Positions 36,635 to 47,695 of a DNA stretch of 64,000 nucleotides are shown here, piece after piece; position 1 is the first letter of the stretch; the number at the start of each line of letters is the position of its first letter. A program made the position numbers and the translations under genes. Under the pieces are notes generated by a model. It did not search any database. It had not been told where the DNA came from and worked only from the letters and a program-made list of their open reading frames with translations. This DNA is from Chalara sp. BL73 (lineage: Eukaryota; Ascomycota; Leotiomycetes; Helotiales), in contig CAKJVC010000008.1 of NCBI GenBank assembly GCA_918026815.1, positions 434,001 through 498,000 of the forward strand, written 5' to 3'.

Positions 36635-37927
36635 TCATACAACTTTCTTCCACGCCACAACCCGCACATTGATGCCTCGCCATTCATCGTCCCAGCTCCC
36701 TCTCATCCTCTCTTCGAAACACCGACCGCTCAAAAATGGTCCCACCTCGTTCACGTCCAATAACCACCTGTCGCATTTCATCTTCCTTTCCCTTCCATCA
36801 GCGTACCACTCCTCTACCTGCCTCAACTCGATTTCACCATCTTGAAGCCAGCTCTGATCCTTACCACCTACCAAAAAAGTCAACGTCTTCAGGTCGCGAA
36901 ATAAGCTCAGGCAAACCTTCCATTCGTTCCTTAGCGGTAATCCAGAAGGAGGAAGCGGCAGTGCCAGATGCCTAATGTTGTCAAAGCCAGAGGTGCTGGT
37001 TGCTATACTCTGCAAGCCTCCTTGGGGCCGATCCAGTGACCGGAAGAAGATGGTGTCGCTCTCGGGCACGTACGGGACGGGCTTCTCTTCCACCTCGTCA
37101 AGCGGTATATATGGAGAACTGCTCCATCTGAAATTGTCAGCCAAATTCTTATTTTAGGGGTCATGATATGAAACTTACCGCTTACCGAGATCACGCTGCA
37201 TCGGCGTCAGAAACTGATAATCAAGACAAAGAGCAACATCCCGCGCCTCCCTATTCACGTAGAGCAAAGGCGTGCCTCTTGTGCACGGTCCAATGAAAGT
37301 AGGAGAATAGAACTGCGACGAGAATTGCGCTTCAATGAGCTTCGGCCGTCGGAGCTCGAGCTCCCATATCTCGAGCCTTATTTCCGTAGGCAGGAACTGG
37401 AAATATATAAACGAGTTCTCTATGAAGCTCTTCTCTCTCACCGGAGAGTTCCTGGTCGATACCGGGAACGGAAACTTCGCTCGTGGCGCCGTTGATGTTG
37501 TCAACAGTCGCTTCAGTGTCCTTGGCGAAGGTCGACTCGGCTCGATCGCTGACTGCGAATAGTACCACTCGTGTCTTTGTCTTGGGCTCGGCGGCTGTAC
37601 CACAATCTGCGGTACTTCCAGCTTCCTGAGCTCATGATACGCATGCAGGTTCATGGATTTCTCGCTCGGCCATTTCTGGTCCGCTTTCAGATACTGGCGA
37701 CCATTCTCGAGCCGCTCGATGCGGTGCCTGATCTGTTTCCGCCGACGCTCAACGTCGGTTTGCTGTTGGACAGGCACAAGGTAGTAGTTTGGCTGGCTTC
37801 CCCTTATGGTCATTGTCACCGGTGATTGAACATTTGCTGTCGATGGTTTGGTGACGGCGAGGGCGGTGGCTATATTTGTATGATTGTGATTAAGCGAGCT
37901 TAGTTGTTCCTTCAGAATCATCCTCAC
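36635..37927 (-). CDS. 2EXR-domain protein
   Basis: Two exons; the join GDLGKR|WSSSPYIP uses GTAAGT...TTTGGCTGACAATTTCAG and is in phase. The first 150 residues are basic and disordered. The second part has FLPTEIRLEIWELELRRPK and TPLLYVNREARDVAL, the F-box-like 2EXR core (two conserved EXR-type motifs), then a long C-terminal half typical of fungal 2EXR proteins. The family is expanded in filamentous ascomycetes and has no established biochemical role. Confident for the domain, not for function. Confidence 0.82.
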
Positions 37928-38050
37928 GATCCTGAGTCAATCCTAGTAGCAAAATTAGAAGATACGGTTCCCAACCCATCCCACAGGAAGCCCTAGATCG
38001 CTGGAAGCCAACCGAATTGTTATAATCAGGCCCGTCGTGGTCGTGCGTCG

Positions 38051-38422
38051 TCAAAAATGAGTCCAGATTGGAAGATCGACAATGATCACGTGATATCCCA
38101 AAGCATTTCTGGTCCAAATACTCGGGAGCGAGGCGCATGGGAATATACGAGGTATGATATCATAGGATGAAGGTCTGAGCCAAGAAGCTTCGATATTATG
38201 GATTGGATGAGATGCGGATGATTCAATTTCTTGTGCGTAAGAGTAAATTGCTAGTTGCTCGTCAAGTGTTAGTTTATCTGATCCATTCTCTGCAAGCGTC
38301 AAAAGCTTATCGTGACTTATTTCTTTCCCATTATAAAGGATTATGTTGTAGGAAGATGGTGCATTTTTCGGGATATTGAAGGCTGAATATGTCCTTGTTT
38401 GTGAGTGGCGCTGAAGAGGCAT
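38051..38422 (-). CDS. Small unrecognised ORF (123 aa)
   Basis: An ATG-started, uninterrupted frame encoding MPLQRHSQTRTYSAFN... with a plausible globular middle (NIILYNGKEISHDKLLTLAE, DKLTLDEQLAIYSYAQEIES). No family recognised, no signal peptide or membrane segment. It sits tail-to-head upstream of the 2EXR gene on the same strand. It may be a real small gene or an exon of a decayed one. Confidence 0.35.
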   Translation of the reverse strand: MPLQRHSQTRTYSAFNIPKNAPSSYNIILYNGKEISHDKLLTLAENGSDKLTLDEQLAIYSYAQEIESSASHPIHNIEASWLRPSSYDIIPRIFPCASLPSIWTRNALGYHVIIVDLPIWTHF

Positions 38423-39134
38423 GATAGGCTTGACTTAGATACTTCAATCCCTAGGCACTTTTGAGTAGCTTTAAGGATGTTTATTGCTACTACTCGGACA
38501 AATCTTCGTTCTTTTTAGATTTGTTTTCTATTTCGTGTCATCCATTAAGGATTAGACCAAGGTCTTTCGTGCAGTCTCATGGCTCTTTGATAGCCTCGAT
38601 GACAGTCCTTTGAAAGTAGAAGCCTTGACGGGTAGCTTAGAGTCGCCATGGACAGATATTTGAGCCATAGTACTTGGATTATTATACAGAAGGCAGTAGA
38701 CGGAGCTGCGTTCGGTGCCGGACATTATGGGAATACATGCGCAGTCAGCTTATCAGCAGCAAGACGGAAGTTGCAGCAAATAATAATATCGTGCCTCGTA
38801 ACCAGCCCCGAAGGATGTGAGGAAGCTACATGATGAGAAGACAAACAGAGTGATAGAAGTCCCGCCAAATGGGCCGTAGCTTCTGTTGCGCTATGAAGAA
38901 AAAAAATTGGTCTCTCTCACTTGAGAATACTTGGTGGTTTAATGTTACAATACACATTCGCAAACAATTATCACATGAAAATCAAAGACCACACTGACTA
39001 AATGCTATAATACTCTTTCACTAACAAGTGCTAACTTTTCCCCCAATCTATCCACTCTCCGAGTATGCATTCGTTAGTACGAGTCGTGAAAACATAGGCG
39101 CCTAGATACAGGTCTCAAGTCGTAGCTTGATCTT
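38423..39134. other. Intergenic region
   Basis: 712 bp between the small ORF and the eIF2-gamma stop. AT-rich toward the right, with a short A-run near 38897. No supported gene. Confidence 0.55.
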
Positions 39135-40788
39135 CTAAGATGTGCTTGGTTCAAGAGTGACACCAGCCGCAATAGTAGCCCAACCAATAAGTCTGCCAGC
39201 ATATTAGCATAGATTCTTTAAACAGAAAAGATAATACTGACCGCCAGTGCTTCTCAATACGACGACTAAGCGCAATCTTTTCGTGGATATTGGTACACGC
39301 CGGACTCGTCAACACCAATTTGGCAGCATCAGCCTTGACGGCGACAACTTTCGCACCAGTAGCAGTAGATCCGATGTTGACCATCAAAACTTCGTTTTTC
39401 GTGAGCTTGGCAACCTTGGCCTGCTTTCCGTCGGCAGTCTTGACACCCAGAAGTCTTCTCAACAGATAATAGTTAACTTCGATCTCGATGTAAATCTCTG
39501 GTAGTCTGCCTTTAAGACCAAGAACGAATCCTACCAAACGATCGGCACGACAAAGCGTGGGATCGATTCTGGTTCCAACGCCAATCAGCCCACCTGGCAC
39601 TGCATATTTGAGCTCATTATTCTCAGAGTTTAGGGTTACAATTCTGCTGAAGATAGGCGTGCACTTGATAGCTCCTCTTTCGTCACGGGTAACAATTCCA
39701 GGTCGGATCTCAATCTCATCACCAAGCTTGATAACACCGTGCAAGATCGATCCACCAGCTACACCACCCTTCAAGTCTTCAATCTCTGCGCCAGGCTTGT
39801 TCACATCAAATGATCGAATAACAATCATTTGTGGGTCCATGGAGAAGTCTCGAGGAGGTACAGGGATGGTGGATACTATTGCTTCATTGATAGCATCGAT
39901 ATTGAATTTGAGCTGGGCAGAAATTGGAATAATGGGCGATCCTCCAGCGACAGTTCCACGAATGAACTTTAGAATGGATTGATAGTGTTGGTTTGCTCCA
40001 TCTTCTCTCATCAGATCCACCTTGTTTTGTAAAATGATAATCTTATCAAGCTTCATGATTTCAATGGCTGCAAGATGTTCGGATGTTTGAGGCTGTGGAC
40101 AAGATTCGTTTCCTGCGATAAGAAGCAGAGCTGCATCCATGACTGCTGCGCCTGATAACATAGTACTCATAAGAATGTCGTGTCCAGGGCAGTCAACAAA
40201 CCTTTAATTATATTAGTGTTTGCCCACTCAAAAGATATTCAGCAGAACTTACGAAACATGTCTTAACAATCGATATGTACCACTGCAGCCCTCTCGTTCG
40301 CATGGTGGATCAACCTCTTTCTCGCTCTTGTAACTTCTAAAGCAGCCTGGTCTTGGACACTCCTTGTTGTCACACTTGTAGATCTTCGCATTGGCATAAC
40401 CAAGCTTGATGGTAATATTACGCTCCAACTCGTTCTTAAACCGAACAGTCTGCACACCTGATATCGCCTTCACCACAGTTGATTTTCCGTGCGCGACATG
40501 TCCAATTGTGCCAATGTTAATTGTTGCCTGACGAGCAATGATTTCAGGGGTGAGAGGATTTAGAGTCCTCACGTCCAAGTCTTTGGGTTCTGTCTGCGGT
40601 GGTAACGTAGGTCGAATTACAGCTGGTGCTGGCTCTTTGTGTGTGGATTTCTTCAGTGCTGACTTTGTGGGCTTCTCAACCTCTCCAACATTATCGTTCT
40701 CCTCAAATTGCCCCTCATCACCAGATTCTCTGTCAGACTCTGACTCTGAGCCTAGATCGTTTCCGTATTTATCGCCGTTCGCCGCCAT
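39135..40788 (-). CDS. GCD11: Translation initiation factor eIF2 subunit gamma
   Basis: Three exons. The first (40788-40253 or so) has an acidic N-terminus ([18 protein letters not shown]), then [17 protein letters not shown] (G1), a Cys-rich zinc knuckle ([18 protein letters not shown]) and RHVS. The second has [18 protein letters not shown] (G3), NKVDL (G4) and the EF-Tu-like beta-barrel domains. A terminal exon reached through GTCAGT...GCTAATATGCTGGCAG encodes [18 protein letters not shown]. eIF2-gamma is the GTPase core that carries Met-tRNAi to the 40S subunit. All G motifs are intact; identity is secure. Confidence 0.97.
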
Positions 40789-41206
40789 GCTGGGTGGTTG
40801 TTACGTTGTACTGTGGTCGGTAGGAGCGTTGCCGCTGGCGGGGTAATAATTTTTGGTGATTCGCTTGGTGGGACTGAGATTCTTGCAATCCTAGATTTCT
40901 GTTTGTCCGTGATTTTCTTGATGAACGACTCCACTAGACCTTGATGTGATTCTCTACGCACTTGGTGCTGATATGGAGCGTGGCAGGGAAAATTCTTAGA
41001 TTTAGAGTGCTTGCTATCAAAGTGACTTGAGGTTGGTGGGTTGCCTCTTTGACTCACCCACAAGCGACCATTTGAGCCTGCCCATCATTCACTTCCCGCT
41101 TCGGTCCGACAAATATCCGACATCAACATTCGTTGATCTCCCACCATTCCAACCTTTTTCGTATCTTTCGTTTTATTAAAGAATTACTTTGAGTACTACA
41201 TGCACA
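40789..41206. other. Divergent promoter region
   Basis: 418 bp between the start codons of eIF2-gamma and the FMP32-like gene; a likely shared divergent promoter. No ORF. Confidence 0.6.
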
Positions 41207-42130
41207 ATGGCGCATGCAGGGTTGAACTCTGCGCAGATGCTTCCACGATTCTTGCTTCCTAGATTGAGCTGGCAGGGTTTCCGGAATGTACCAGCCAAAC
41301 GACCTGATATTCGAGTGATGAGCACAGCTCTCCCGAGCTATACAACTTCTCCATGGCCTGTTTCTCCCGATAGATCATCTAGTAGATCCTTCGCGCGATC
41401 AAGGCAAATTGTCCCTATTCGACCAAAACTCAGTATTCTGCGTAACCCCGCGCATCGACGAGCATTCCGCATGACAGCTCGGCAGGCAAGGGACCATCAT
41501 TTTGATACGCTCAAATTTGTTCAAAGACTGCAGGAAGAAGGATTTACAGAGGCGCAGGCAGTGGCTATGATGAGAGTCTTGAGCGATGTCATTGAAGAAA
41601 GGTTTGTCACTATTTCTTGTTACACTTAATACTCGTTTAACCTTGGCCAGCATTCAAAACCTAACACGAACAATGGTTCTTCGTGAGGATCAAGCTAAAG
41701 CAACATATACCCAGAAAGTAGACTTTGCCAAGTTAAGGTCCGAGCTACTTTCTGCTGATTCTACTGAGTCTTCCGCTACACGCGCTGCACACGAACGCCT
41801 TACCAACGATCTAGCCAAGCTCAATAGCAAATTAAGGGATGAGGTTGGTAGGACGCAGGCCTCTGTGAGGCTAGATTTGAACTTAGAGAAAGGCAGAATA
41901 AGAGAGGAGGCCAATGTCCAAGAGCTGAAAATCAAGGAGACAGAAACCAAAATTGAACAGGAGGTTGCTGGTCTAAGGGAGAAATTAGAAGCCGTGAAAT
42001 TTCAAACACTACAGTGGCTCATGGGTGTTTGCACTGGTAAGGGTCTTGGGTTAATATATGGTCGACGCTCTCTAATCTTTGAATAGGTACTGCTGCTTTG
42101 ATTCTTGGTGCTTGGAGATTGTTGATGTAA
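41207..42130 (+). CDS. FMP32: Mitochondrial coiled-coil membrane protein (FMP32/CCDC90/DUF1640 family)
   Basis: Three exons: an intron after SDVIEE (at 41601, GTTTGT...CCAG) joins to SIQNLTRTMVLREDQ; another after GVCTG (GTAAGG...GAATAG) joins to TAALILGAWRLLM. The N-terminus is basic with Arg/Ser, a presequence. The conserved head FDTLKFVQRLQEEGFTEAQ is the DUF1640 signature. A long coiled coil (LTNDLAKLNSKLRDEV, KIKETETKIEQEVAGLREK) leads to a C-terminal membrane segment (LQWLMGVCTGTAALILGAW). Yeast Fmp32 and animal MCUR1/CCDC90B are relatives, located in the inner mitochondrial membrane, with links to cytochrome oxidase assembly or calcium uptake. Start chosen at the ATG 41207. Confidence 0.88.
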
Positions 42131-42496
42131 TGAAATCGTTACTATGGTATGAACAACAGAGAAACACATTCAAAGGTGTAATATTACCGTCTATATCATT
42201 TCGCGAAGTGAGTAACCATTGGCTGTTTGGCATTATGCATCCACTAATGTACATCCTTCCATCTTGGATGTCTGCATCTTCCCGTGCTTGGAGGTCGAAA
42301 GAAGTGCCTATGCTTATGTTGGTTTTTGGTGAAAGCTTCTTGCCTATCAATGTCAGCTTCTCCTTGCATGTTACTATGGGACACAGTTTGCATCTCCTAC
42401 TTTACCCATGCTCGTCTCTCTCCCGTTTACCGCCTTCGCTATTCCTAATGTCAGCTCTCTCCCTTAACGCTCCTTGGCATTATCCTTCTTTCCCCT
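42131..42496. other. Convergent 3' intergenic region
   Basis: 366 bp between converging genes; pyrimidine-rich toward the right. No gene supported. Confidence 0.55.
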
Positions 42497-42739
42497 TTAC
42501 CCTTTCACAACCTTTCCGATGAAGGCCTTCATTTGCTCGTCTCTCTTTTTATCCTTTGCCTCCGGAGTCCACTTTCTCCAGCCTTGAAGCTCGGGCAGCA
42601 TATCCCATTCCGCGTCAACTTCCGCACTGTCAAGAAATACCCAATCTTCTCCTGTTCCTTTGGTCCTTGCTGATGTAGGGCCTTGGTGGGATGTTGGTAA
42701 AGTCGTATTTTCCGCAGTTGTCTTTGGTTTGGAGCTCAT
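42497..42739 (-). CDS. Small unrecognised acidic/basic protein (80 aa)
   Basis: ATG at 42739 (MSSKPKTTAENTT) to a stop at 42497. The second half has a compact, conserved-looking pattern: GEDWVFLDSAEVDAEWDMLP, then LQGWRKWTPEAKDKKR and a KAFIGKVVKG tail. No signal peptide or membrane segment. I do not recognise the family. Trp/Asp-rich short ORFs of this sort are often single-exon conserved fungal proteins. Confidence 0.5.
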   Translation of the reverse strand: MSSKPKTTAENTTLPTSHQGPTSARTKGTGEDWVFLDSAEVDAEWDMLPELQGWRKWTPEAKDKKRDEQMKAFIGKVVKG

Positions 42740-43618
42740 CTTCGTTATCTTCGATTTTAATAGGGTGGGGATCAAGTCCGGGTTGTGTAGGGTCGAATGT
42801 ATCAGGTAAAGAAAATCGTTTATTTTAGTTCATTTCTGTGAATTTCCTAAAAAATTCCACATTTACCTTCATCCTTGTATGGAACTTTTAGGCACCATTT
42901 AATTTATTCACACAAACTTCCCAAATTGGGCAGCGCTAACCTCATAGACCCTTATATAACCCGTCCTCGAAATTTCAATAGATTTCCAGACGCAAGGTTT
43001 CCGAGCAGCACAAACATCCGAGCTGGCTTTGTTTCCAAGCTTTTCCATGGTGTTGCGGCTCAAAATCTGATTATTTTCTCTTTTTACGGGTCTTCGAATC
43101 ATCATAATCAAGAGTCTGTACCGCCTCTCACCTGGCAGAGATAACTCTATCAATATCATAGACGTTGAAGTCCTTCTACAAGCATGTCATGCTAGCCTTA
43201 TTACAGCATTAAAGCATTGCCAGACTTTAGGGGCATCATCGGCCATCACGATGGATGGAGCCAACTTCGCTCCCCAGTTTTCTTCGATTCAACGTTAGGT
43301 ACGCTCTACCTCACGAGAATCTTGTCTAATTGAAGTTTTGAAATGAGAGAAATGCTAGAGTCAGCTTTAGACCATTGCTTAATCTGCTGGATAGTTTGAA
43401 CAAAGCAAAAGTCCGATTGATTAAAATATAATATCCAGATATTTATCTAGATTTAATGATGTTTTAGGACTTCTTCCGTAGCTCTTACTCCATTCTCGGA
43501 TCATCACCTTCATATTTACATACCAGATATTTCGAATTGTGCTGTACATACAATGTGTCACGTCTAAGGGTTTGTTCTTGTGAGAATAGACACAATTGCT
43601 GAATATATAGAAGGCATT
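42740..43618. other. AT-rich intergenic region
   Basis: About 880 bp, increasingly AT-rich. No intact gene, terminal repeats or RNA gene recognised. Confidence 0.5.
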
Positions 43619-43861
43619 ATGGGTGCAACCCCTCGAGATTTTTCAAAACTCCTGAACGGTGTGACTTTCATTGGATTGCAGAGAAAAGCAACTGGAGATG
43701 CAATTTTGAAGATCAAGGAGGCTAGAGAAGAATGGAAGAAGATGGCGCGCGGGAAGGAACATAAGTTTCATAAGTACGGACGCCAGTGGTACGCTGACTC
43801 CGGGGGGCAGCTGGTAAAGCTCATAAAAGGATCGCTGAGGCAAGGCAATAAGTTTCACTAG
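43619..43861 (+). CDS. Small unrecognised basic ORF (80 aa)
   Basis: ATG at 43619 (MGATPRDFSKLLNG) reading through to a stop at 43861. The predicted protein is Lys-rich with an amphipathic helix (GDAILKIKEAREEWKKM) and a KYGRQWYADSGGQLVK segment. It lies alone in AT-rich DNA. It may be a small gene or the remnant of a larger one; no family recognised. Confidence 0.3.
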   Translation: MGATPRDFSKLLNGVTFIGLQRKATGDAILKIKEAREEWKKMARGKEHKFHKYGRQWYADSGGQLVKLIKGSLRQGNKFH

Positions 43862-44518
43862 TATAACGGCCCATTGGACTTGAGGAAGTTAAGTTCTGGA
43901 GAGGGCCTATTGAGGTGAGCCGGGGTAGTGGGAGATATCGAATTCATCGAAAAGAATGTCCCCAAACTGTTATCGAGGGCTGAAGGTACTAGCTTCGGGT
44001 TCTTAATTATCCTATTGATAATTGATAATTTATTCTCAACCATATGGTCACGCAGATCTTAAATTCACAAGATTTCTGAGCTCTCGCCTGATACCCATAA
44101 TTATCCCATTTATGATATATTAATACGTCAGAGGGACATATAATGCTAGCTGGTTGCTCCATAAGAAATTACATTTCCCCCCGAAGCACACCCACATTCC
44201 TGTAGCTTAAAATAAGAGCCATTGTAACAGTAAATTTTTTTTTAAAAAAATACAGAACTAACTGCTACTACAACGAAATCGAGAGGAACCAAAAGAGACC
44301 TCCATGGCGATTATCTTAAGTCTGCACAAGTACAATCACGTAGAAATGCCAAGAATTTGGTGTTCCATAATCGTGGGACACGAAAGGAATTGCAACTCAT
44401 CTCCTCCATACCAAAACTTTGACTTTGTCCTCAGGATTATCAACAAAAGAAGGGATCGTTCTGATTGGGGCTGCCGCGACATTATTCGCTTATCATAATC
44501 CGTCAAAGCTTATTAACG
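43862..44518. other. AT-rich intergenic region
   Basis: About 650 bp, AT-rich with T/A runs near 44230-44250. No gene supported. Confidence 0.5.
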
Positions 44519-45692
44519 TTACTCCTTCGATTGTTCCTTCGATTGCTCCTTCGACGGCGTCTTCGTAGTCTTATCGTCCTCGATTTTATCTTGTATTCGA
44601 CATGCCTTTCGGCTGCGTGATTTGACTTGACATCTATGTGCAAAGGCAGTCGATCTTCGAAGTTCAGATCGGAGAGGAGTTAGGTCCACAGGATCACTAT
44701 CAATTCCTCAGGTAAGCTTGGTTCAAGGCAGGATCCAGGTGGCATATTGCTCTGTTGAAGGAGAGCTGTCATGGAGGAAAACACTGCCAACCATACTTAC
44801 GGTGATGGTAGAACAGATCCACGAATTCGATTTTGAAATTGGCACTTGCTTGTGCAATTACTCGCGACGGCACCGAGCCCCGTAGCATCTTCTCCTATAA
44901 CGCCTCCTAGTCGACCACCAGAGGCAACGCTCCACTTCGTCATTTTTCCATCCTGGTACACCTTAGTGGCAACTTGTGAGCTATCTTTTCCAAGAAGCAT
45001 GTTGTGGTAATTCACAGGGTCTTGAGATTTTGCGATTGCATCCTGGTAACATCTTAGTGTCTTCCCTTATTGGTAAAAGATGAGGTACTGCATCTTACGA
45101 TCCCAGCCCCAAAATTTATTTCGCCAGTAAACTCATTTACGAAGTAGAAGAGTGAGGGACCGAGCAAGTTCGTAAACTCTACTGGATTTGAGAACTCGGC
45201 CTCCATCTGAAATATTCCACCTTTTGGTCCATCCTTGGATTGAATCTTAAGTTTCCCAGCGGATGTTTCGAAGACAATTTTGAAGTCGGAATCTTTGACC
45301 TCAAAACTGTTTATCATTTTCCAAGTCAACTGGGCAGCGGACAGCGTAGCGACTTTGGATGCAAACAGGACTGTTGGCGCAGTGACTAGCCCTACATATG
45401 TGTTAGGTGGTTACTCGATGAGCGTGGGGCTCTCACTGTTGGCGTCAGGAAATCCGGTCAAGCTATAGTTGTACACTCCCAGAGTTGCGGTATCAATCGT
45501 CCATGTCGTATGGATGCCTATCACGGATATGAGACCTGTAGCTGGCAGGTTCTTGCCTTTGAGACTTTCGCCATTAGCTGGGTCGTATGTCGTCCCTCCA
45601 ACGATCACCTTGTAGTCGCCGTCCTTTGCTTTGCAGAAGGCGCTTCCTGCCAAAGTGGTCAGCACGAGGAACTTTGTGCCCTGAAAGAACAT
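44519..45692 (-). CDS. Predicted secreted protein with an SKEQ-repeat C-terminal tail
   Basis: The start MFFQGTKFLVLTTLAGSAFC is a signal peptide (the ATG at 45728 would add 12 residues before it). Exons join at DAN|RLVTAPTVLFAS (GTGAGA...CACCTAACACATATGTAG), at GAGI|DAIAKSQDPVNY (GTAAGA...TTACCAG) and, probably, at 44801 through GTAAGTATGG to 44696, adding DPVDLTPLRSELRRS and a basic tail that ends with three SKE(Q) repeats. The phase of this last join fits exactly. The mature domain has two Cys near the end (NCTSKC) and looks globular: KDGDYKVIVGGTTYDPAN, LTWKMINSFEVKDSDFK, FSNPVEFTNLLGPSLFYFV. No family recognised. An extracellular or cell-surface role is inferred from the signal peptide only. 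Confidence 0.65.
44522..44557 (+). repeat. 12-bp tandem repeat, three units
   Basis: Three imperfect copies of CTCCTTCGATTG-like units in a row. On the minus strand they read SKEQ-SKEQ-SKE followed by a stop, so they form the end of the predicted secreted protein if its last exon is real. Confidence 0.85.
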
Positions 45693-46302
45693 CTTTAGGC
45701 TTTTGAGGTCGGTCAAATTGAGAGGCAACTGACACTTCTTATACTCAGAATTGAGAAGAGAAGCCTAGAACTTTATAACGAGACTCTACTCGATGTAATG
45801 GCACTTTGAACGTGGCTATGTCGTGGTATGGTGTGCCCGATCAGGGGAAATGCATGTTCCGATCTAGACTGGCGCTTTGCACGCATTCTTCGCACCGGCT
45901 GGCCAGCCAGAGGCTTGCCCACGTTTCTTGCACATATTTTTGCCTTAGTTTCACACACTCTTCAGGAGCTTACAGCACCACCTGCCAATACTCAATTCTA
46001 CGGTTACAAAACATATATTCATATGTAGAAGAACGAAGAGATGCCATTTGTTGTCTATCCGAATATTCACAAAACCCCTGTTCTTAACCTCAACAGGAAC
46101 GCATACTAATTACATTCTTAGCATACATGTGCGCAAAAGCATTCCTCACACGTTTTTCCTATCTTGGCGTCATGTGGTGGTTATTTTCGACATGTCGAGG
46201 GTTCTGGATGAGCTGATAAACCTCATGAATTCTTTCGTCATTCTGCATTTCATGTGTGGAATTATCTCTACCTGTATTTTTGGCCAAGCCATCCCTTTCC
46301 AA
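45693..46302. other. Intergenic region
   Basis: 610 bp between two minus-strand genes. No further ORF supported. Confidence 0.5.
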
Positions 46303-47695
46303 TCAAGCCCCGTGCTGTGAAAATTCTGTTTGGACTCTAATTCCCTTCAATGGAATATCATCGCCCTCCAAAGTGTCGGGTTCTTTACACCCAGGTTCGC
46401 TTTTAACAGTGTATCCATAGCCATGCTCAGGCCTTAGTCTCGAATCCAAAGCACCGTCTGACTCGTGGGATTTTGTCTCGTCAGAAAGTCGATAGAAGCC
46501 GCCCTGGCTGCCCTTTTGGCCTTGGGATATCGAGCCTTTGACGCCATCCGCAGGTGTTGGCTTGTTACCCTCTTCTGAATGGCCTGGTCTGGACAAACCA
46601 AGCCTTGATTCACCTGCACTCCGAAATAGACCAACCAGGGGCTTAATTCCAAGCTTACGCACCATGAACTCAAAGGCAGGTCTAAGAGTGGGAAGACATG
46701 CGGATATGATCCCAGCAGCCATTTCAATTGCAGTCCAGCCCACTGTAGGCGCTAATGTATAAGTTGGATCCGCATTACTGTAAGAGAATAAAACAGAGAA
46801 GCGATAAGCGGAGGCGAAGACGACACTATGAAATGTTAGTCATTTCTATAGTCCGATCTTGGTGAGGGGAAGAACATACAAGGCTCCTAGTGCAAACGTA
46901 ACGGTAAGTGCAACCTTCTCTGGCTTGCGTAATTTTAACTTCCATATCTGCGGAATAGGAAGCAGCAGTATAAGGATATCTGTTATGATTGTTGAAGCTG
47001 CGTTGGCAATCCATGTCCCGACTTGGTTTATACAGCGGCCAGGCAGCTGTGGATACCAAAGCTTTTGAACTGGCACGCATATGAAAATGAAGAGGAATGT
47101 TATACATATAACCCAAGCGATGATGAAGGCTCCGATAGCATAAGCCCATTTCTTGAAGTAAGGGAATCTGAAAATGCGGTAGCTACACATCAAGTTAACA
47201 TGCTTGCTTAAGGGGGCCATATCAAGACAGAATAGCTATTGCAGCACGCGAATGATGCTAAATATCCTGACACATCTTTTTTCTAGTATTAAAGGATCGG
47301 GATACTTACTACATCATCAAGAGGCTCAGTTTGGTCCAGACCAAGTTGAATACGTAGAGTATCTCAGCCACCACGAGCAACTTTGCCACCATCACGATGT
47401 CTGTCATTGGAACGTCGGCTGCGTGCAGTCCCATGCCGTTATGCACCATTGCAATGATGAATCCATAGGTAATGAACATCCATCCCTTGAGACAGCAACT
47501 CGTCAGCAGAGAGACTTTATTGATATTAAAATTGGTGCCTACCATAGACCAACAGATCATATAATCATCCCACCATAGAGCCTGTCTTCTTTCATATCGT
47601 GAGAGGAGACGAAGGCAGACAGCCACCAACGCAAGCGCTGTTACTGAAGTTACGGTTGCAATTGACCATGGCTGAAGATTCCCTGATGATTCCAT
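46303..47695 (-). CDS. Fungal rhodopsin-like seven-helix membrane protein
   Basis: Starts MESSGNLQPWSIATVTSVT; about four exons. The first helix is followed by RYERRQALWWDDYMI, a typical WDD motif of this fungal family. Successive membrane segments include GWMFITYGFIIAMVHNGMG, KLLVVAEILYVFNLVWTKLS, YAIGAFIIAWVICITFLFI, TIITDILILLLPIPQIWKL and VALTVTFALGAL; the GRCINQ loop and the WTAIEMAAGIISACLPTLRP motif are diagnostic. A polar cytosolic tail of about 110 residues follows. The family (fungal rhodopsin-domain/Pth11-like) is widespread and mostly uncharacterised; no CFEM domain precedes the helices here. Probably plasma membrane; ligand unknown. Confidence 0.88.
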
